Shown in pieces: positions 24,945 to 33,577 of a stretch of 64,000 nt of DNA. How positions within the stretch are numbered: position 1 is the stretch's first letter; every line of letters begins with the position of its first letter. Both the position numbers and the translations under genes were made by a program. Source of the stretch: a virus. The stretch spans positions 1 through 64,000 of IMG/VR virus record IMGVR_UViG_3300031111_000008; one strand, given 5' to 3'. The notes under the pieces were generated by a model that had not been told where the DNA came from, did no database searches, and saw only the letters and a list, made by a program, of their open reading frames with translations.

Positions 24945-25415
24945 ATGGCGAAATTTCATTCAGGAATTGAACACAATCGAGTACTGAAAGCCACTGCGGC
25001 TGGTAGGAGATCAACCTACATTGAATGGAAAATTCGGGAGGTGGTGGATTCAATCGCTCTTACTATGAGAGCGAGAGTCAAGATTGCAACGGAGTTAATC
25101 CATTCAAGAGTTGTGATCAATATCAGCAAACCTGTGGGAAGAAATGCAAAAGGCAGAGTAATTCAACGGAGTAAGCCAGGAGAGTATCCACGAGCTGAAA
25201 CAACTCAACTCATGAAATCGGTAGAGAGTTGGGTGCAAGTTCCCAGGCGAAGAGTTGCGGAGGGAATCATACAAGCCAAAGTAATCGCCCCTGGTGGTGC
25301 GGATTACGCGGCCATTCTGGAGAAGTGGAAGAAGTTAGATCGGAACTATTTGATCCGAACTCTTAATGAAAACCGCGCACTGGTAATAAAGGTTTTGACA
25401 GGACCAATCAAATGA
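24945..25415 (+). CDS. HK97 gp10-like head-tail/tail component
   Basis: The 156-residue protein shows the gp10-family pattern: SKPGEYPRAETTQLMKSVESWVQ, then ADYAAILEKWKKLDRNYLIRTLNENRA. It is part of the tail end of the connector complex. It overlaps the next gene by four bases. Confidence 0.75.
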   Translation: MAKFHSGIEHNRVLKATAAGRRSTYIEWKIREVVDSIALTMRARVKIATELIHSRVVINISKPVGRNAKGRVIQRSKPGEYPRAETTQLMKSVESWVQVPRRRVAEGIIQAKVIAPGGADYAAILEKWKKLDRNYLIRTLNENRALVIKVLTGPIK

Positions 25416-25912
25416 CAGTTGCTTCGGCAGATCTTGATAAAGCGATCAATGCAGTGTGGGATGCCTCCACACTGGATACGCTGTTTCAAGCTTTGCACAA
25501 GTCCGATGTGAGTGCCTCCCAGTGGTCGATTCTTAACAACGACGAAGCTTCTCCAAAACAACCATTTCCTTATTGTGTTTATAGTCTTCGTCCTAGTGCC
25601 ACAACTACCCGAATGAGTGCGAAAGCTGGATTTCTTTGGGAAATCCGCGACATTGTTTGCGAATTCAGAGTTCATGCCCGCAAGGTTTCTGGAGACAGCA
25701 GAAGCGCTAAGCAGATTGCTGCTTATTTGGTTGAAGAGATTATGAAGATCTTTGGTGGCCATCCAACCCAAGCTCCTACCGATCTGGAATTGGATAACGG
25801 TAATTTTCTGATCACGGAGTATCAAAACGATATGGGTTTGCGGACTGGGGAAAGTGAATATCAATGGGGCGTGACCTACCTTTTCAGGTTAGACGTTCCT
25901 GTAGCGGTATAA
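25412..25912 (+). CDS. Tail terminator/completion-like protein
   Basis: A 166-residue alpha/beta protein. Elements are a segment PFPYCVYSLRPSATTTRMS, a REFRVHAR-like strand pair (EIRDIVCEFRVHA), a helix with SAKQIAAYLVEEIMKIFGG and a final WGVTYLFRLDVPV strand. This resembles the tail terminator fold of siphophages. Position between gp10-like and tail tube genes agrees. Confidence 0.6.
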   Translation: MTVASADLDKAINAVWDASTLDTLFQALHKSDVSASQWSILNNDEASPKQPFPYCVYSLRPSATTTRMSAKAGFLWEIRDIVCEFRVHARKVSGDSRSAKQIAAYLVEEIMKIFGGHPTQAPTDLELDNGNFLITEYQNDMGLRTGESEYQWGVTYLFRLDVPVAV

Positions 25913-25925
25913 GGGAGAGAGTTCC

Positions 25926-26741
25926 ATGGGCCGTAGTCTTTCCAGCATCAGAGCAGAGTTGAGGTTGTTCGCCTCATTGACGAATACTTTGAATGATTCT
26001 GTCGGTGTTAGTGTGAACCATCCCAATTTGAACAACAAGCCTACAATAACCTCGGGGTTAGGGTCCAACCAGGCGAATCGTGGTTGGCAAAGTCTTAATA
26101 GATCACTGGCTAACGGGGCGGTTGAGGATCTCGATCTTTACGATTTGGCAAGTGTTGACATCGGGGCCGGTGTTGGGAGGGACGGCGTAGGTCAGACGAT
26201 CATACTTCAAGAAATCGTAGCCATCGCCATTATAAATACAAATGCAATCACGGCTGCGGGAGAACTTGAAATCCAACCTTCTGCTGAGAATGGTTGGACT
26301 CCAATAGGATCCCACACTCAGGCTAATGGAGCTTCTTTGAAAGGGCAGGGAGTCCTTTTCAAAGCCCAGTACGCGGATACGGCATTTGAAGTGACCGATG
26401 GAGCCAGTCATAGAGTCAAGTTCACTGCCACGGGCGGATCTGTTACTTATTCGATCTACATCTTGGGCCGTTCGGATACCGATGAATCGAGTTCGAGTTC
26501 TTCGAGTTCCATTTCCACATCGGGTAGTTCCAGTTCGCAGAGCACTTCCAGTAGCAGTCCATCTTCGTCTAGCTGGAGTAGTTCTTCCAGTAGTTCTAGC
26601 AGCTCGATCAGTACGTCGAGCAGCTCGATCTCGACATCGTCCTCGTCGAGTTCGAGTTCGACAAGCACCTCGTCACAATCGTCCAGCAGTACTTCTAGTA
26701 GTTCTGTGAGTACCTCAAGCAGTTCGTCCAGCTCTAGCTAA
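25926..26741 (+). CDS. Virion-region protein with serine-rich C-terminus
   Basis: The 271-residue protein has an N-terminal beta-rich domain to residue 185 (SLSSIRAELRLFAS start, YSIYILGRSD end). A serine-rich tail of about 80 residues with IST and STS breaks follows. It is the third gene with this tail type. It lies between tail terminator and tail tube genes, so it may coat the tail or capsid. ATG 25926 follows GGGAGAG. Confidence 0.7.
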   Translation: MGRSLSSIRAELRLFASLTNTLNDSVGVSVNHPNLNNKPTITSGLGSNQANRGWQSLNRSLANGAVEDLDLYDLASVDIGAGVGRDGVGQTIILQEIVAIAIINTNAITAAGELEIQPSAENGWTPIGSHTQANGASLKGQGVLFKAQYADTAFEVTDGASHRVKFTATGGSVTYSIYILGRSDTDESSSSSSSSISTSGSSSSQSTSSSSPSSSSWSSSSSSSSSSISTSSSSISTSSSSSSSSTSTSSQSSSSTSSSSVSTSSSSSSSS

Positions 26742-26758
26742 AGCGTGGAGAGTGAAAT

Positions 26759-27193
26759 ATGACAAGTGAAAATACCCAAACTGGAAGGGATGGCACGTTC
26801 ACCTGGGGTGGTACTGAAATTGCCAGGACTACTCAATGGGCTGTTAATCCTACCCTAGCTACCAGTAGTGAGTGGGGCGATAGCGACAGCTCGGGGTTCA
26901 CCAACCGTGCTGCGGGACGAAAGGATTGCACTTTCACCACGGAGGGAAAGTATGATTCCGAGAATGAAATCTTCGAGCTGTTCCAGCCTGAAGACATTTC
27001 GGCGGCGGTTCTCTGGCTGGCCAGGACGTTGGCATTCCATTGGGACTTCCCAAGAGCAATGTGTACCGATTTCAACTTGACGGTGAACATCGATACTGAA
27101 GAAGTTATCGGTTGGACGGCCAGCCACGGCGCGGATGGAGTGTTTTATTATCCTGGTGAGACCGGGCATTCTTCACCCGCCGTACCTGTGTAA
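26759..27193 (+). CDS. Major tail tube protein candidate
   Basis: A 144-residue, beta-rich protein: GTFTWGGTEIARTTQWAVNPT start, SSGFTNRAAGRKDCTFTTEGKYD centre, and FNLTVNIDTEEVIGWTASHG. Length and order (tail terminator, tube, chaperones, tape measure) fit the tube subunit. It is followed by a small gene and then the chaperones. Confidence 0.7.
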   Translation: MTSENTQTGRDGTFTWGGTEIARTTQWAVNPTLATSSEWGDSDSSGFTNRAAGRKDCTFTTEGKYDSENEIFELFQPEDISAAVLWLARTLAFHWDFPRAMCTDFNLTVNIDTEEVIGWTASHGADGVFYYPGETGHSSPAVPV

Positions 27194-27198
27194 AGACC

Positions 27199-27429
27199 AT
27201 GAACGAGAATGTTCATCATGTTGTGAAAGTGGAATCGCACTGGCTGCCTACTTGTCAGTGCGATTCTTGTGTTGCCGAACGAAAGAGGCGATCCAGTCCC
27301 TCCTCGAAACCTCATCTGAAAAACCTCTCTCCCGAGGCTGCCTTCCTTCTGGGATACATCTCATCCCGCTCCTCTGCTGGATCTCTCGCCCGACAAGTGT
27401 TTAATGCCTCTCAGGAAGCCGAGAATTAG
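27199..27429 (+). CDS. Hypothetical small Cys-containing protein
   Basis: A 76-residue protein with CQCDSC near the start and PEAAFLLGYISSRSS. The cysteine cluster could bind a metal. It starts five bases after the tail tube gene. No family recognised. Confidence 0.5.
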   Translation: MNENVHHVVKVESHWLPTCQCDSCVAERKRRSSPSSKPHLKNLSPEAAFLLGYISSRSSAGSLARQVFNASQEAEN

Positions 27430-27537
27430 CTTCTAACGCTGTTCTAGGTTTTGAGAGGGTTGCGTGTCGTTTTTTGGCAAGGACGCTTCTGAGGACCGTT
27501 TCTGAGTGTTTCTGTTTAATGTAAAAAGGGGAAAGTT
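27430..27537. other. Gap before tail chaperone, no clear element
   Basis: The 108-base gap contains a direct repeat TTCTGAG and a weak GCGT/ACGC hairpin, and ends with AAGGGGAAAG as ribosome binding site. No convincing promoter or terminator is seen. Confidence 0.5.
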
Positions 27538-28176
27538 ATGGGAGATGGCGAAGCTAGAGTTTTGGGTGCTGGGGACACTATCGCCATTGGTCATGGGAAC
27601 GATAAGAAGGAGTACAAACTCCGACCTGTCGTGGCTAAGCATCTTTGTGATCTGGAACGGGAGGCGCTGAAGCATTACAAGCGGCAGTACCTCAGCACAT
27701 TTGCAGACAATCTGGATCTGTTGAACAACGGCAGTGGGGATGAGTTGCTTCAGAGGGAAATGCGTACGGCTGCTTCGTGGAGCCTTCACGACCTTCCTCA
27801 GAAGGATGTTTTTGATACGAGCAGGGTGCCCATCAACGATAGGGTTAGAAATTGGATCAAGGAGGTATTCGACGCGGATCCCGATAGTGATGATGCCGCG
27901 AGGGCCATTCTGGGTACGGCTTTGGATCAGGGGACGGTTTCTCCCAGGGACATCAATAAGATGACGGGCAAATCTCCCGTTCGGGGGAAGGTCCGTTACG
28001 ACCAATGGTGGATTACCGCTTGTATGGAAGGGATGATTTCTTTCATCGTGTCTTCCGTGCAGTTGGAACATCCCAAAATAACTCGAAACGACATCGAGAA
28101 ATGGTCGTTTGGGAAGATTGCCGAAGCTGCTCGTAAAGTTGAGCAAATAACGACGGCCGACATGGGAAATACATAA
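27538..28176 (+). CDS. Tail assembly chaperone (lambda gpG analogue)
   Basis: The 212-residue protein lies between tube and tape measure, the position of the tail assembly chaperone, and is mainly helical and charged. Its last codons run ATG GGA AAT ACA TAA. The heptamer GGGAAAT at 28164-28170 has the X-XXY-YYZ phase required for -1 slippage. The -1 frame stays open to 28592. The short form ends at 28176; the long form continues as the T extension. These proteins coat the tape measure protein before tube polymerisation. Confidence 0.8.
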   Translation: MGDGEARVLGAGDTIAIGHGNDKKEYKLRPVVAKHLCDLEREALKHYKRQYLSTFADNLDLLNNGSGDELLQREMRTAASWSLHDLPQKDVFDTSRVPINDRVRNWIKEVFDADPDSDDAARAILGTALDQGTVSPRDINKMTGKSPVRGKVRYDQWWITACMEGMISFIVSSVQLEHPKITRNDIEKWSFGKIAEAARKVEQITTADMGNT

Positions 28177-28228
28177 GCGCCGCTGCCCTCAGAAACGTCG
28201 ACGAGAAGGAAGTCGTCGATGGCGGCGG
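28164..28228 (+). promoter_or_regulatory. -1 programmed frameshift site and stimulatory hairpin
   Basis: The slippery heptamer GGGAAAT (28164-28170) is followed after eight bases by a nested structure. GCCGC (28179-28183) pairs with GCGGC (28222-28226). Inside it TCGACGA (28198-28204) pairs with TCGTCGA (28213-28219). Spacing and layout match known phage tail-chaperone frameshift signals such as the GGGAAAG site of lambda. Confidence 0.75.
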
Positions 28229-28592
28229 ATTGTTAGGACAATTGACGAGCTACCATCTCCGAATCCTTTGCGAGTGTCCAATGAACGGTGGGGGAGGATA
28301 CACACCGGATGAGGTTGGCATGATGTCTTTGGATCAGATTTGGTTTCGATTGGTGGATATGGACATCCTGAAAAACAAATCTGGAGGTAAGCCCAAGAAG
28401 GTTAGCCGATTGGAAGCTGTGGGTAGTTTATCTCCCGACGAGAATGGTCTAGTAAAAGGGCGAGCGGCAGATGGAACTCCTTTCAAAGCTAGACTTGGAG
28501 GGAAATCCGTAGCCAGACAATTGATGGAAAGAGAAGCTGCTAAGAGGGCAGCGGAATTGGCGGGCAAGAAGAAGAGAAGAAGAATGGGGTAA
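28167..28592 (+). CDS. Tail assembly chaperone -1 frameshift extension (gpGT analogue)
   Basis: This frame has no stop from 28143 to 28592 and is entered by -1 slippage at 28164-28170. It adds about 141 residues to the chaperone. The extension contains GGGGYTPDEVGMMSLDQIWFRLVDMD, which resembles T-domains that bind the tape measure, and ends in a basic tail (KKKRRRMG). Independent starts in the frame (a TTG at 28230) lack a good ribosome binding site. The tape measure gene follows after four bases. Confidence 0.75.
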   Translation, partial: KYISAAALRNVDEKEVVDGGGLLGQLTSYHLRILCECPMNGGGGYTPDEVGMMSLDQIWFRLVDMDILKNKSGGKPKKVSRLEAVGSLSPDENGLVKGRAADGTPFKARLGGKSVARQLMEREAAKRAAELAGKKKRRRMG

Positions 28593-28596
28593 TTCC

Positions 28597-31146
28597 ATGA
28601 GTTTTGATCTGGCTCAGGCGTATATCATGATCCGTGCCGACGGGTCTATGATGGTTCATGATTTCAATAAGGCCAAACCCGCCGCCGTTCGGAGTTCCAA
28701 AAAACTTGGAACCACGATGGGTCAGGTAATGAGCCGCGCCTTCGGGGCGGCTGGGGCGTTGGGTGTGGCATTGGCTTACATGAAGATAGCCAGCATGGGC
28801 GAGCAGTTTAACCGCAAAATGCGGAACTCTCTTGCCATTATGGGAGATGTCTCGTCTGCTTTGCGTGGAGACATGGCAAACGCGGCGATGGAAGCTGCCA
28901 ACGTTACTCAATTCTCCACTGCCGAAACTGCAAAATCATATTTCTATTTGGCATCTGCGGGTTTGTCTGCTGCCCAATCCGTAAAAGCCATGCCTGCGGT
29001 TGCTCAGTTTGCGCAGGCGGGCCTGTTTGATCTTTCGGAGGCCACTACCCTAGCGGCGGATGCGCAGGCTGCTTTGGGAATGAAGTCTAAGGATCCCCAG
29101 AAAAATATGGGAAACATGGTGAGAATTACGGACGTTCTTACCAAAGCTAATACCTTGGCCAACGCTTCTGTTCGTCAGTTTTCTCAATCTCTGACCACCA
29201 AAGCCGGTGCCGCCGCTAAGGTTGCTGGCATGCCTTTGGAAGAGGTCGTGGCTCTCCTGGCGGCCATGGCCGATCAGGGAATCAAAGCCCACGATGCCGG
29301 TACTGCCGTAAACATTGTCTTGAGAGATTTGAAAACGAAGGCGGTTGAGAATGCAGCGGCGTTCAAGGAATTGAATGTGGCTGTGTACAATTCGGATGGT
29401 TCCTTGAGGAACATTGCAGATATTATTGGAGACATCGAAAAAGCGATGGAAGGAGCGTCTGCTAGGGAGAAGAATTTGATTTTGAGCCATCTTGGATTTA
29501 TCGACAAGTCCAAGATTTTCATTCAATCCATCATCGGCACGTCTGAGAAGATTAGGGATTTTGAAAAAGCGTTGTATGATGCTGGGGGGACGACTAGAGA
29601 AGTAGCGGATAAGCAGTTGACTCCTTTGCAAAAATCAATGGCAAAAATAGGAGTTGCGTTTACACAGGTTGGCCAAGTACTCATGCGAATTGTTGAACCA
29701 ATGGCCACTGTATTAGGTGATAATATCCAAATGATGATAAAGTTGATGGTGGCTTTGAGAGCAGCAACCATGGCTTACAAGTTGGTTGGTCTAGCTATCA
29801 AGTATGCCAAGTTTGAACAGATCGCTTTTATGGCCGTCGAGGCGGCGACAACAGTTTATGCGTCTATTGCTTCTGGAAACATTCTATTGATGAGAAAAGC
29901 TCTCTTGCAGGTTGGAGCAGCCATCGCAGTGGGTACAACTGCCTACTTGGCTATGAACAAAGCTTTTGGAGAAGGCAATACGCAAATAAAAAAGGCAGGC
30001 GAAGCTTTTGAAGAAGGCAGTACGCAAATAGAAAAGGCAGGCTCGGCAGTAAACATGCTTACTGGAGAATATGAAGATCTAAACAAACAGATGAAAAGAA
30101 ACATCGAGTTGTCTAAAGAGAAGGCTTCCCTCGATAAAAATTTTAGGGCGTACCTTTTTGGACCTCGTCCAGACACTACTCCACGAGGTCTTGTTTCTCC
30201 TAAAGTTTTGCCAGAGGAAATCAAAGAATCGATGCGACGGGGCAGGGGACGGCGAAGAGAAGCCTTTAGCGATGATCGATCAAGATTGCCTGGTAGGGGT
30301 GGATTTATACCAAAAGGGGAAACTGGACCCGTAGGAAGACTCCCTTGGGAACTGGATCCCAAAACAATGGAAGCTGCTTACAAGGATCTAAAAGGAGTCA
30401 TGGAGGATATGAAGACGCCAACCCAAACTTTTTTGGAGTTACAGCAAAAGCTCAACGGCATCATACAAAGAAATCCAGGATTGGTGCAGAATGTCATCAA
30501 AGTTTGGAATCAAGCTAGATCTGAGTTGACGGGCTATAAGGATATGATGCAGGGCATGTCCCATGAGTACATCAAGATGTCAACAGGTATGGGGGATTAT
30601 GAATTTGAAGCTCGTCGGTTGATTGGTACATGGGGACATTTGCTTTCAGTGGGAGAAAAGTGGAGATTGTTACAAAGGGCTATCGCGCAAGATGCTTTCT
30701 TGGAAAAGAGGGAGGAAGAGGACGAAGCTGAGAGGGAAGCGGAGCAGAAGAAGAAGCAAGCGGAATCGGAAGCAGAAGCACTGGCTTCCAGGAAGGAGCA
30801 GTTTGCAAACACATTGAAGTCGGAAAGGGATCTTGTCATGGAGGATTTTGAAAAGATCAAGTATCTGCTGAGAGAGGGAATGATCTCCCCCGAGATGGCT
30901 CAACGGGGAGTTCAGGGTCTTGCAGAAAGAATGAAATCACAAGGCCCCCAAACAACAGAAATTTCTGGCAGGATGGGATATGCGGCTTTCGCAAATTCAA
31001 TCCAAGACGCCATTCTAAAAGACGATACGCCGAAAATGACGCTTGCAGAAGCTCGAAAACACACGACCACTCTTGGTAATTTAGAAACCTTAAATACTAG
31101 GATGTTGGAAGCATTGAATAATAGAGGCGGACTGCGTGAAGAATAA
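28597..31146 (+). CDS. Tail tape measure protein
   Basis: The 849-residue protein sets tail length and is ejected ahead of DNA. The N-terminal region has the TP901-type tape measure core. Signs are MKIASMGEQFNRKMRNSLAI, then TAETAKSYFYLASAGLSAAQS, ATTLAADAQAALGM, and MPLEEVVALLAAMADQGIKAHDAGTAVN. Hydrophobic helices follow near 375-460. The C-terminal half is helical and charged, with a Glu/Lys-rich coiled coil near 700-745. By the usual relation of length to tail, a tail of roughly 120-130 nm is expected. Confidence 0.9.
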   Translation: MSFDLAQAYIMIRADGSMMVHDFNKAKPAAVRSSKKLGTTMGQVMSRAFGAAGALGVALAYMKIASMGEQFNRKMRNSLAIMGDVSSALRGDMANAAMEAANVTQFSTAETAKSYFYLASAGLSAAQSVKAMPAVAQFAQAGLFDLSEATTLAADAQAALGMKSKDPQKNMGNMVRITDVLTKANTLANASVRQFSQSLTTKAGAAAKVAGMPLEEVVALLAAMADQGIKAHDAGTAVNIVLRDLKTKAVENAAAFKELNVAVYNSDGSLRNIADIIGDIEKAMEGASAREKNLILSHLGFIDKSKIFIQSIIGTSEKIRDFEKALYDAGGTTREVADKQLTPLQKSMAKIGVAFTQVGQVLMRIVEPMATVLGDNIQMMIKLMVALRAATMAYKLVGLAIKYAKFEQIAFMAVEAATTVYASIASGNILLMRKALLQVGAAIAVGTTAYLAMNKAFGEGNTQIKKAGEAFEEGSTQIEKAGSAVNMLTGEYEDLNKQMKRNIELSKEKASLDKNFRAYLFGPRPDTTPRGLVSPKVLPEEIKESMRRGRGRRREAFSDDRSRLPGRGGFIPKGETGPVGRLPWELDPKTMEAAYKDLKGVMEDMKTPTQTFLELQQKLNGIIQRNPGLVQNVIKVWNQARSELTGYKDMMQGMSHEYIKMSTGMGDYEFEARRLIGTWGHLLSVGEKWRLLQRAIAQDAFLEKREEEDEAEREAEQKKKQAESEAEALASRKEQFANTLKSERDLVMEDFEKIKYLLREGMISPEMAQRGVQGLAERMKSQGPQTTEISGRMGYAAFANSIQDAILKDDTPKMTLAEARKHTTTLGNLETLNTRMLEALNNRGGLREE

Positions 31147-31161
31147 CAAGAAGGTACGATC

Positions 31162-32145
31162 ATGAGCGTAAATGAAGATCCAGCTTCGTGGAGACTCAAA
31201 ACTCCTGGGGGCATTCCTTTCAAACTCGTGAAGCAGAACGGCGAGTTCGGAGAAGAGGATTCCCAAGCCTCCATGGAAGTGATCATCGAGGCCCGAAGGC
31301 TTAGCGATTTTATCAATGAGGGATTTCCTTCTCCCTGTGTGATCGGATCGACCATTTACTACCCTCAGAGAAATTATTTTCCAGGCGCGCCGAGCTTGAC
31401 AGTTCGGAAAATCGCATGGGAGAATTTAACGGAAGGCAAGCCTTGCGATCCTTTCGACGCGGATTCGGAAGCTCCTGAAGGTACATACGGACAATTTTTG
31501 AAATGCACCGTTTCTTTTGGCACTTCTCCCTGGAACGATTCCGAGCCAGATTCTTCTGATCCGCTCACCTATCTGGAAGTAAGCTCCGTGGCTAGTGGGG
31601 AGTTTTTGGTTAGCGCCATTCGGGGAAGGCAGGATGCAACAATCAAACTTATTCCAGAATGGATTTTTCCTGCCCCCATTTCTGCTAGGTTGGAAAACAA
31701 GGATGTCGATATAGGACAGCCGATAAACCAGTCGATGGTTGAGCACAATCTTCGTTGGAGCCAAATTCCGTATAGCTATTTTAATGGTGTTCTTGCTACC
31801 ATTTTAAGGGAGTCAATGGGCAAGGTGAATTCTGATCCGATGTCCATTTTTAACGATGCTCCTGCTGAAACCATTATGTTTCTTGGCTACTCCCGAACAA
31901 ACCAGTATACTTGGAGAAGCGGACATTCGGGAACTTCTCCAATTGCTCTCGATCTGAAGTTCTTGGAAAAGAATTTTGAAGTCGACGATCCGATTGCCAC
32001 GGAAACCAGCATTCAAGTGACTCACAACCACGTGTATCGTCCGGGCGATTCGTGGAGAAGGTTGACCATAAGGAAGGAAGGGACTGCTGTGTATAATCCT
32101 TTGTACGTTTCTTACGACCTTAACACAATTTTTGAACTTGGATAA
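31162..32145 (+). CDS. Distal/minor tail protein candidate
   Basis: A 327-residue beta-rich protein directly after the tape measure, the usual place of distal tail and baseplate hub genes. It contains GIPFKLVKQNGEFGEE, many short strands and a C-terminal DSWRRLTIRKEGTAVYNPLYVSYDLN. No enzymatic motif. It overlaps the next gene by one base. Confidence 0.6.
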   Translation: MSVNEDPASWRLKTPGGIPFKLVKQNGEFGEEDSQASMEVIIEARRLSDFINEGFPSPCVIGSTIYYPQRNYFPGAPSLTVRKIAWENLTEGKPCDPFDADSEAPEGTYGQFLKCTVSFGTSPWNDSEPDSSDPLTYLEVSSVASGEFLVSAIRGRQDATIKLIPEWIFPAPISARLENKDVDIGQPINQSMVEHNLRWSQIPYSYFNGVLATILRESMGKVNSDPMSIFNDAPAETIMFLGYSRTNQYTWRSGHSGTSPIALDLKFLEKNFEVDDPIATETSIQVTHNHVYRPGDSWRRLTIRKEGTAVYNPLYVSYDLNTIFELG

Positions 32146-32738
32146 TGAGCAGTAAATTCCCAGAACTCCGAAAAGGGCAGATGCCGTCTAGGCAGCATTT
32201 CAACCGAATCAATAATGCTGCCCAGCGGTTTACCAACATTTTTGACAGGAATGGAGATCTTGTTGGATATAGACTACCTCCATGGCATCAGCTTGTGTTG
32301 GAGGTTACTGAGGAGGGTGTTAATGGAGAAGACGATTGGTACTATGGAAAGATCATTTTGTATTCGTTTACGGATGACGAGTGGAAGGATGAGGAAACCC
32401 AAGAATGGTTGATTGATGTAGGAGCATTTGGAGATAACGAGGTTCTCATCACGGGGGATCGAGTAACTTGTTTTTGGGATAGGCAGAGGGGGGCTTTCAT
32501 ACCAACATATTGTCCTGATATTCGATGGGCAAAGCTGAATGAAGATCTTGTTGTAGGAGGTTCTGCTGGGGTTTCTATTTATAATGGTGGTCCCACCGTT
32601 TCAGATTTGACGGATACTGGTAGAGACATTACAGTAGGGGCTCCTCCTTTGCAAGACGATACGATAAGCAGTGGAGAGTGGGTGCTCATAGAAAAAATTG
32701 GCGGCTATTGGTGGGTAACGGGGGCACCTTGCGCATGA
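32145..32738 (+). CDS. Hypothetical tail protein
   Basis: The 197-residue product contains many aromatic and acidic residues (GEDDWYYGKIILYSFTDDEWKDE) and a beta-rich C-terminal half. It is coupled to the upstream tail gene (TAATG) and overlaps the downstream one. Probably a baseplate or tip component by position. Confidence 0.55.
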   Translation: MSSKFPELRKGQMPSRQHFNRINNAAQRFTNIFDRNGDLVGYRLPPWHQLVLEVTEEGVNGEDDWYYGKIILYSFTDDEWKDEETQEWLIDVGAFGDNEVLITGDRVTCFWDRQRGAFIPTYCPDIRWAKLNEDLVVGGSAGVSIYNGGPTVSDLTDTGRDITVGAPPLQDDTISSGEWVLIEKIGGYWWVTGAPCA

Positions 32739-33271
32739 GCGTTGAATCGTGGGCCAGACGTACGAGCGGGCTGTTGGTTCCGGCGATGGGATTTGCCACG
32801 GCCCGCTGGCGGTGGCAGTGTTGGGGGTGCGGGTGTTCGTCCTACAAAGATTGCAACGACTGCTACACGGGCGGGGCGTGGCCCAGTACCCTCTGGCTCG
32901 ATGTTCCGGCCCCATCCAACGGCACGTGTAGCAACTGTTCATGGTACGGCCAGACATACGCGTTGTCCAAGATGTTTGACTGCTTCTACCAATTCCAGGC
33001 GTCTGGCAGCGGAGCCGGACCGTGTGGGCCTCTCTTGACCTACACGCCGACCTTGTCGATCTTCGGCGGGATGCAGATAGATGCCGGGCAATGCCAATTG
33101 GCGGTGATCATAGGCCTCGACGACGGCGTCATAGGAGGGCCAGGCTTTGAGGCCGAGTGGCGATTGAATCTAGATGGTCCCGTCTCGCAAATTAATCACA
33201 CCCTAACACTCTATGCCGCCAGCGGTGCTATTTGCGATTTCGTCGGCAGCACGGTGGACCTCTATGAGTGA
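32735..33271 (+). CDS. Cysteine-rich tail-tip region protein
   Basis: A 178-residue protein with dense cysteines in residues 25-75 (WGCGCSSYKDCNDCYTGG, NGTCSNCSWYG) and a beta-rich end. The composition is GC-richer than its neighbours, as if acquired separately. Multiple cysteines suggest disulfides in an extracellular part or metal binding. The ATG at 32735 overlaps the preceding stop. Confidence 0.6.
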   Translation: MSVESWARRTSGLLVPAMGFATARWRWQCWGCGCSSYKDCNDCYTGGAWPSTLWLDVPAPSNGTCSNCSWYGQTYALSKMFDCFYQFQASGSGAGPCGPLLTYTPTLSIFGGMQIDAGQCQLAVIIGLDDGVIGGPGFEAEWRLNLDGPVSQINHTLTLYAASGAICDFVGSTVDLYE

Positions 33272-33560
33272 CTGCCAGCCACAACCGACCGGCACGCCAG
33301 GTATCTTCCGCTGTCCAGTCTGCGGACTCCAGAATCCACGCCCGATCAAAAAACCGTTCGTTCATCAGTGCAAAAAATCTGAGCTGTTCTCAGAGCCGTG
33401 GTCCGACGAGGATGTTACATTCATTTTAGAAGTAGTATGCCCCTCTTGTCCTGAACAGAGGTATTCCAATAAACGCTGCCATTACAGATGCAAGAAGGGA
33501 ATTGAAATCACTTTGCTTGTAGGATCGATGCAAGGAGCTTGTCCGATTTATTGTTGGTAA
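33264..33560 (+). CDS. Small multi-zinc-ribbon protein
   Basis: The 98-residue protein has CPVCGLQNP, HQC, CPSCPEQ and CHYRC elements, giving one or two zinc ribbons. It starts inside the previous gene end. Role unknown; possibly virion assembly or regulation. Composition shares the GC-rich tendency of its upstream partner in its first half. Confidence 0.6.
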   Translation: MSDCQPQPTGTPGIFRCPVCGLQNPRPIKKPFVHQCKKSELFSEPWSDEDVTFILEVVCPSCPEQRYSNKRCHYRCKKGIEITLLVGSMQGACPIYCW

Positions 33561-33577
33561 AACCAAGGGAAAGCAAG

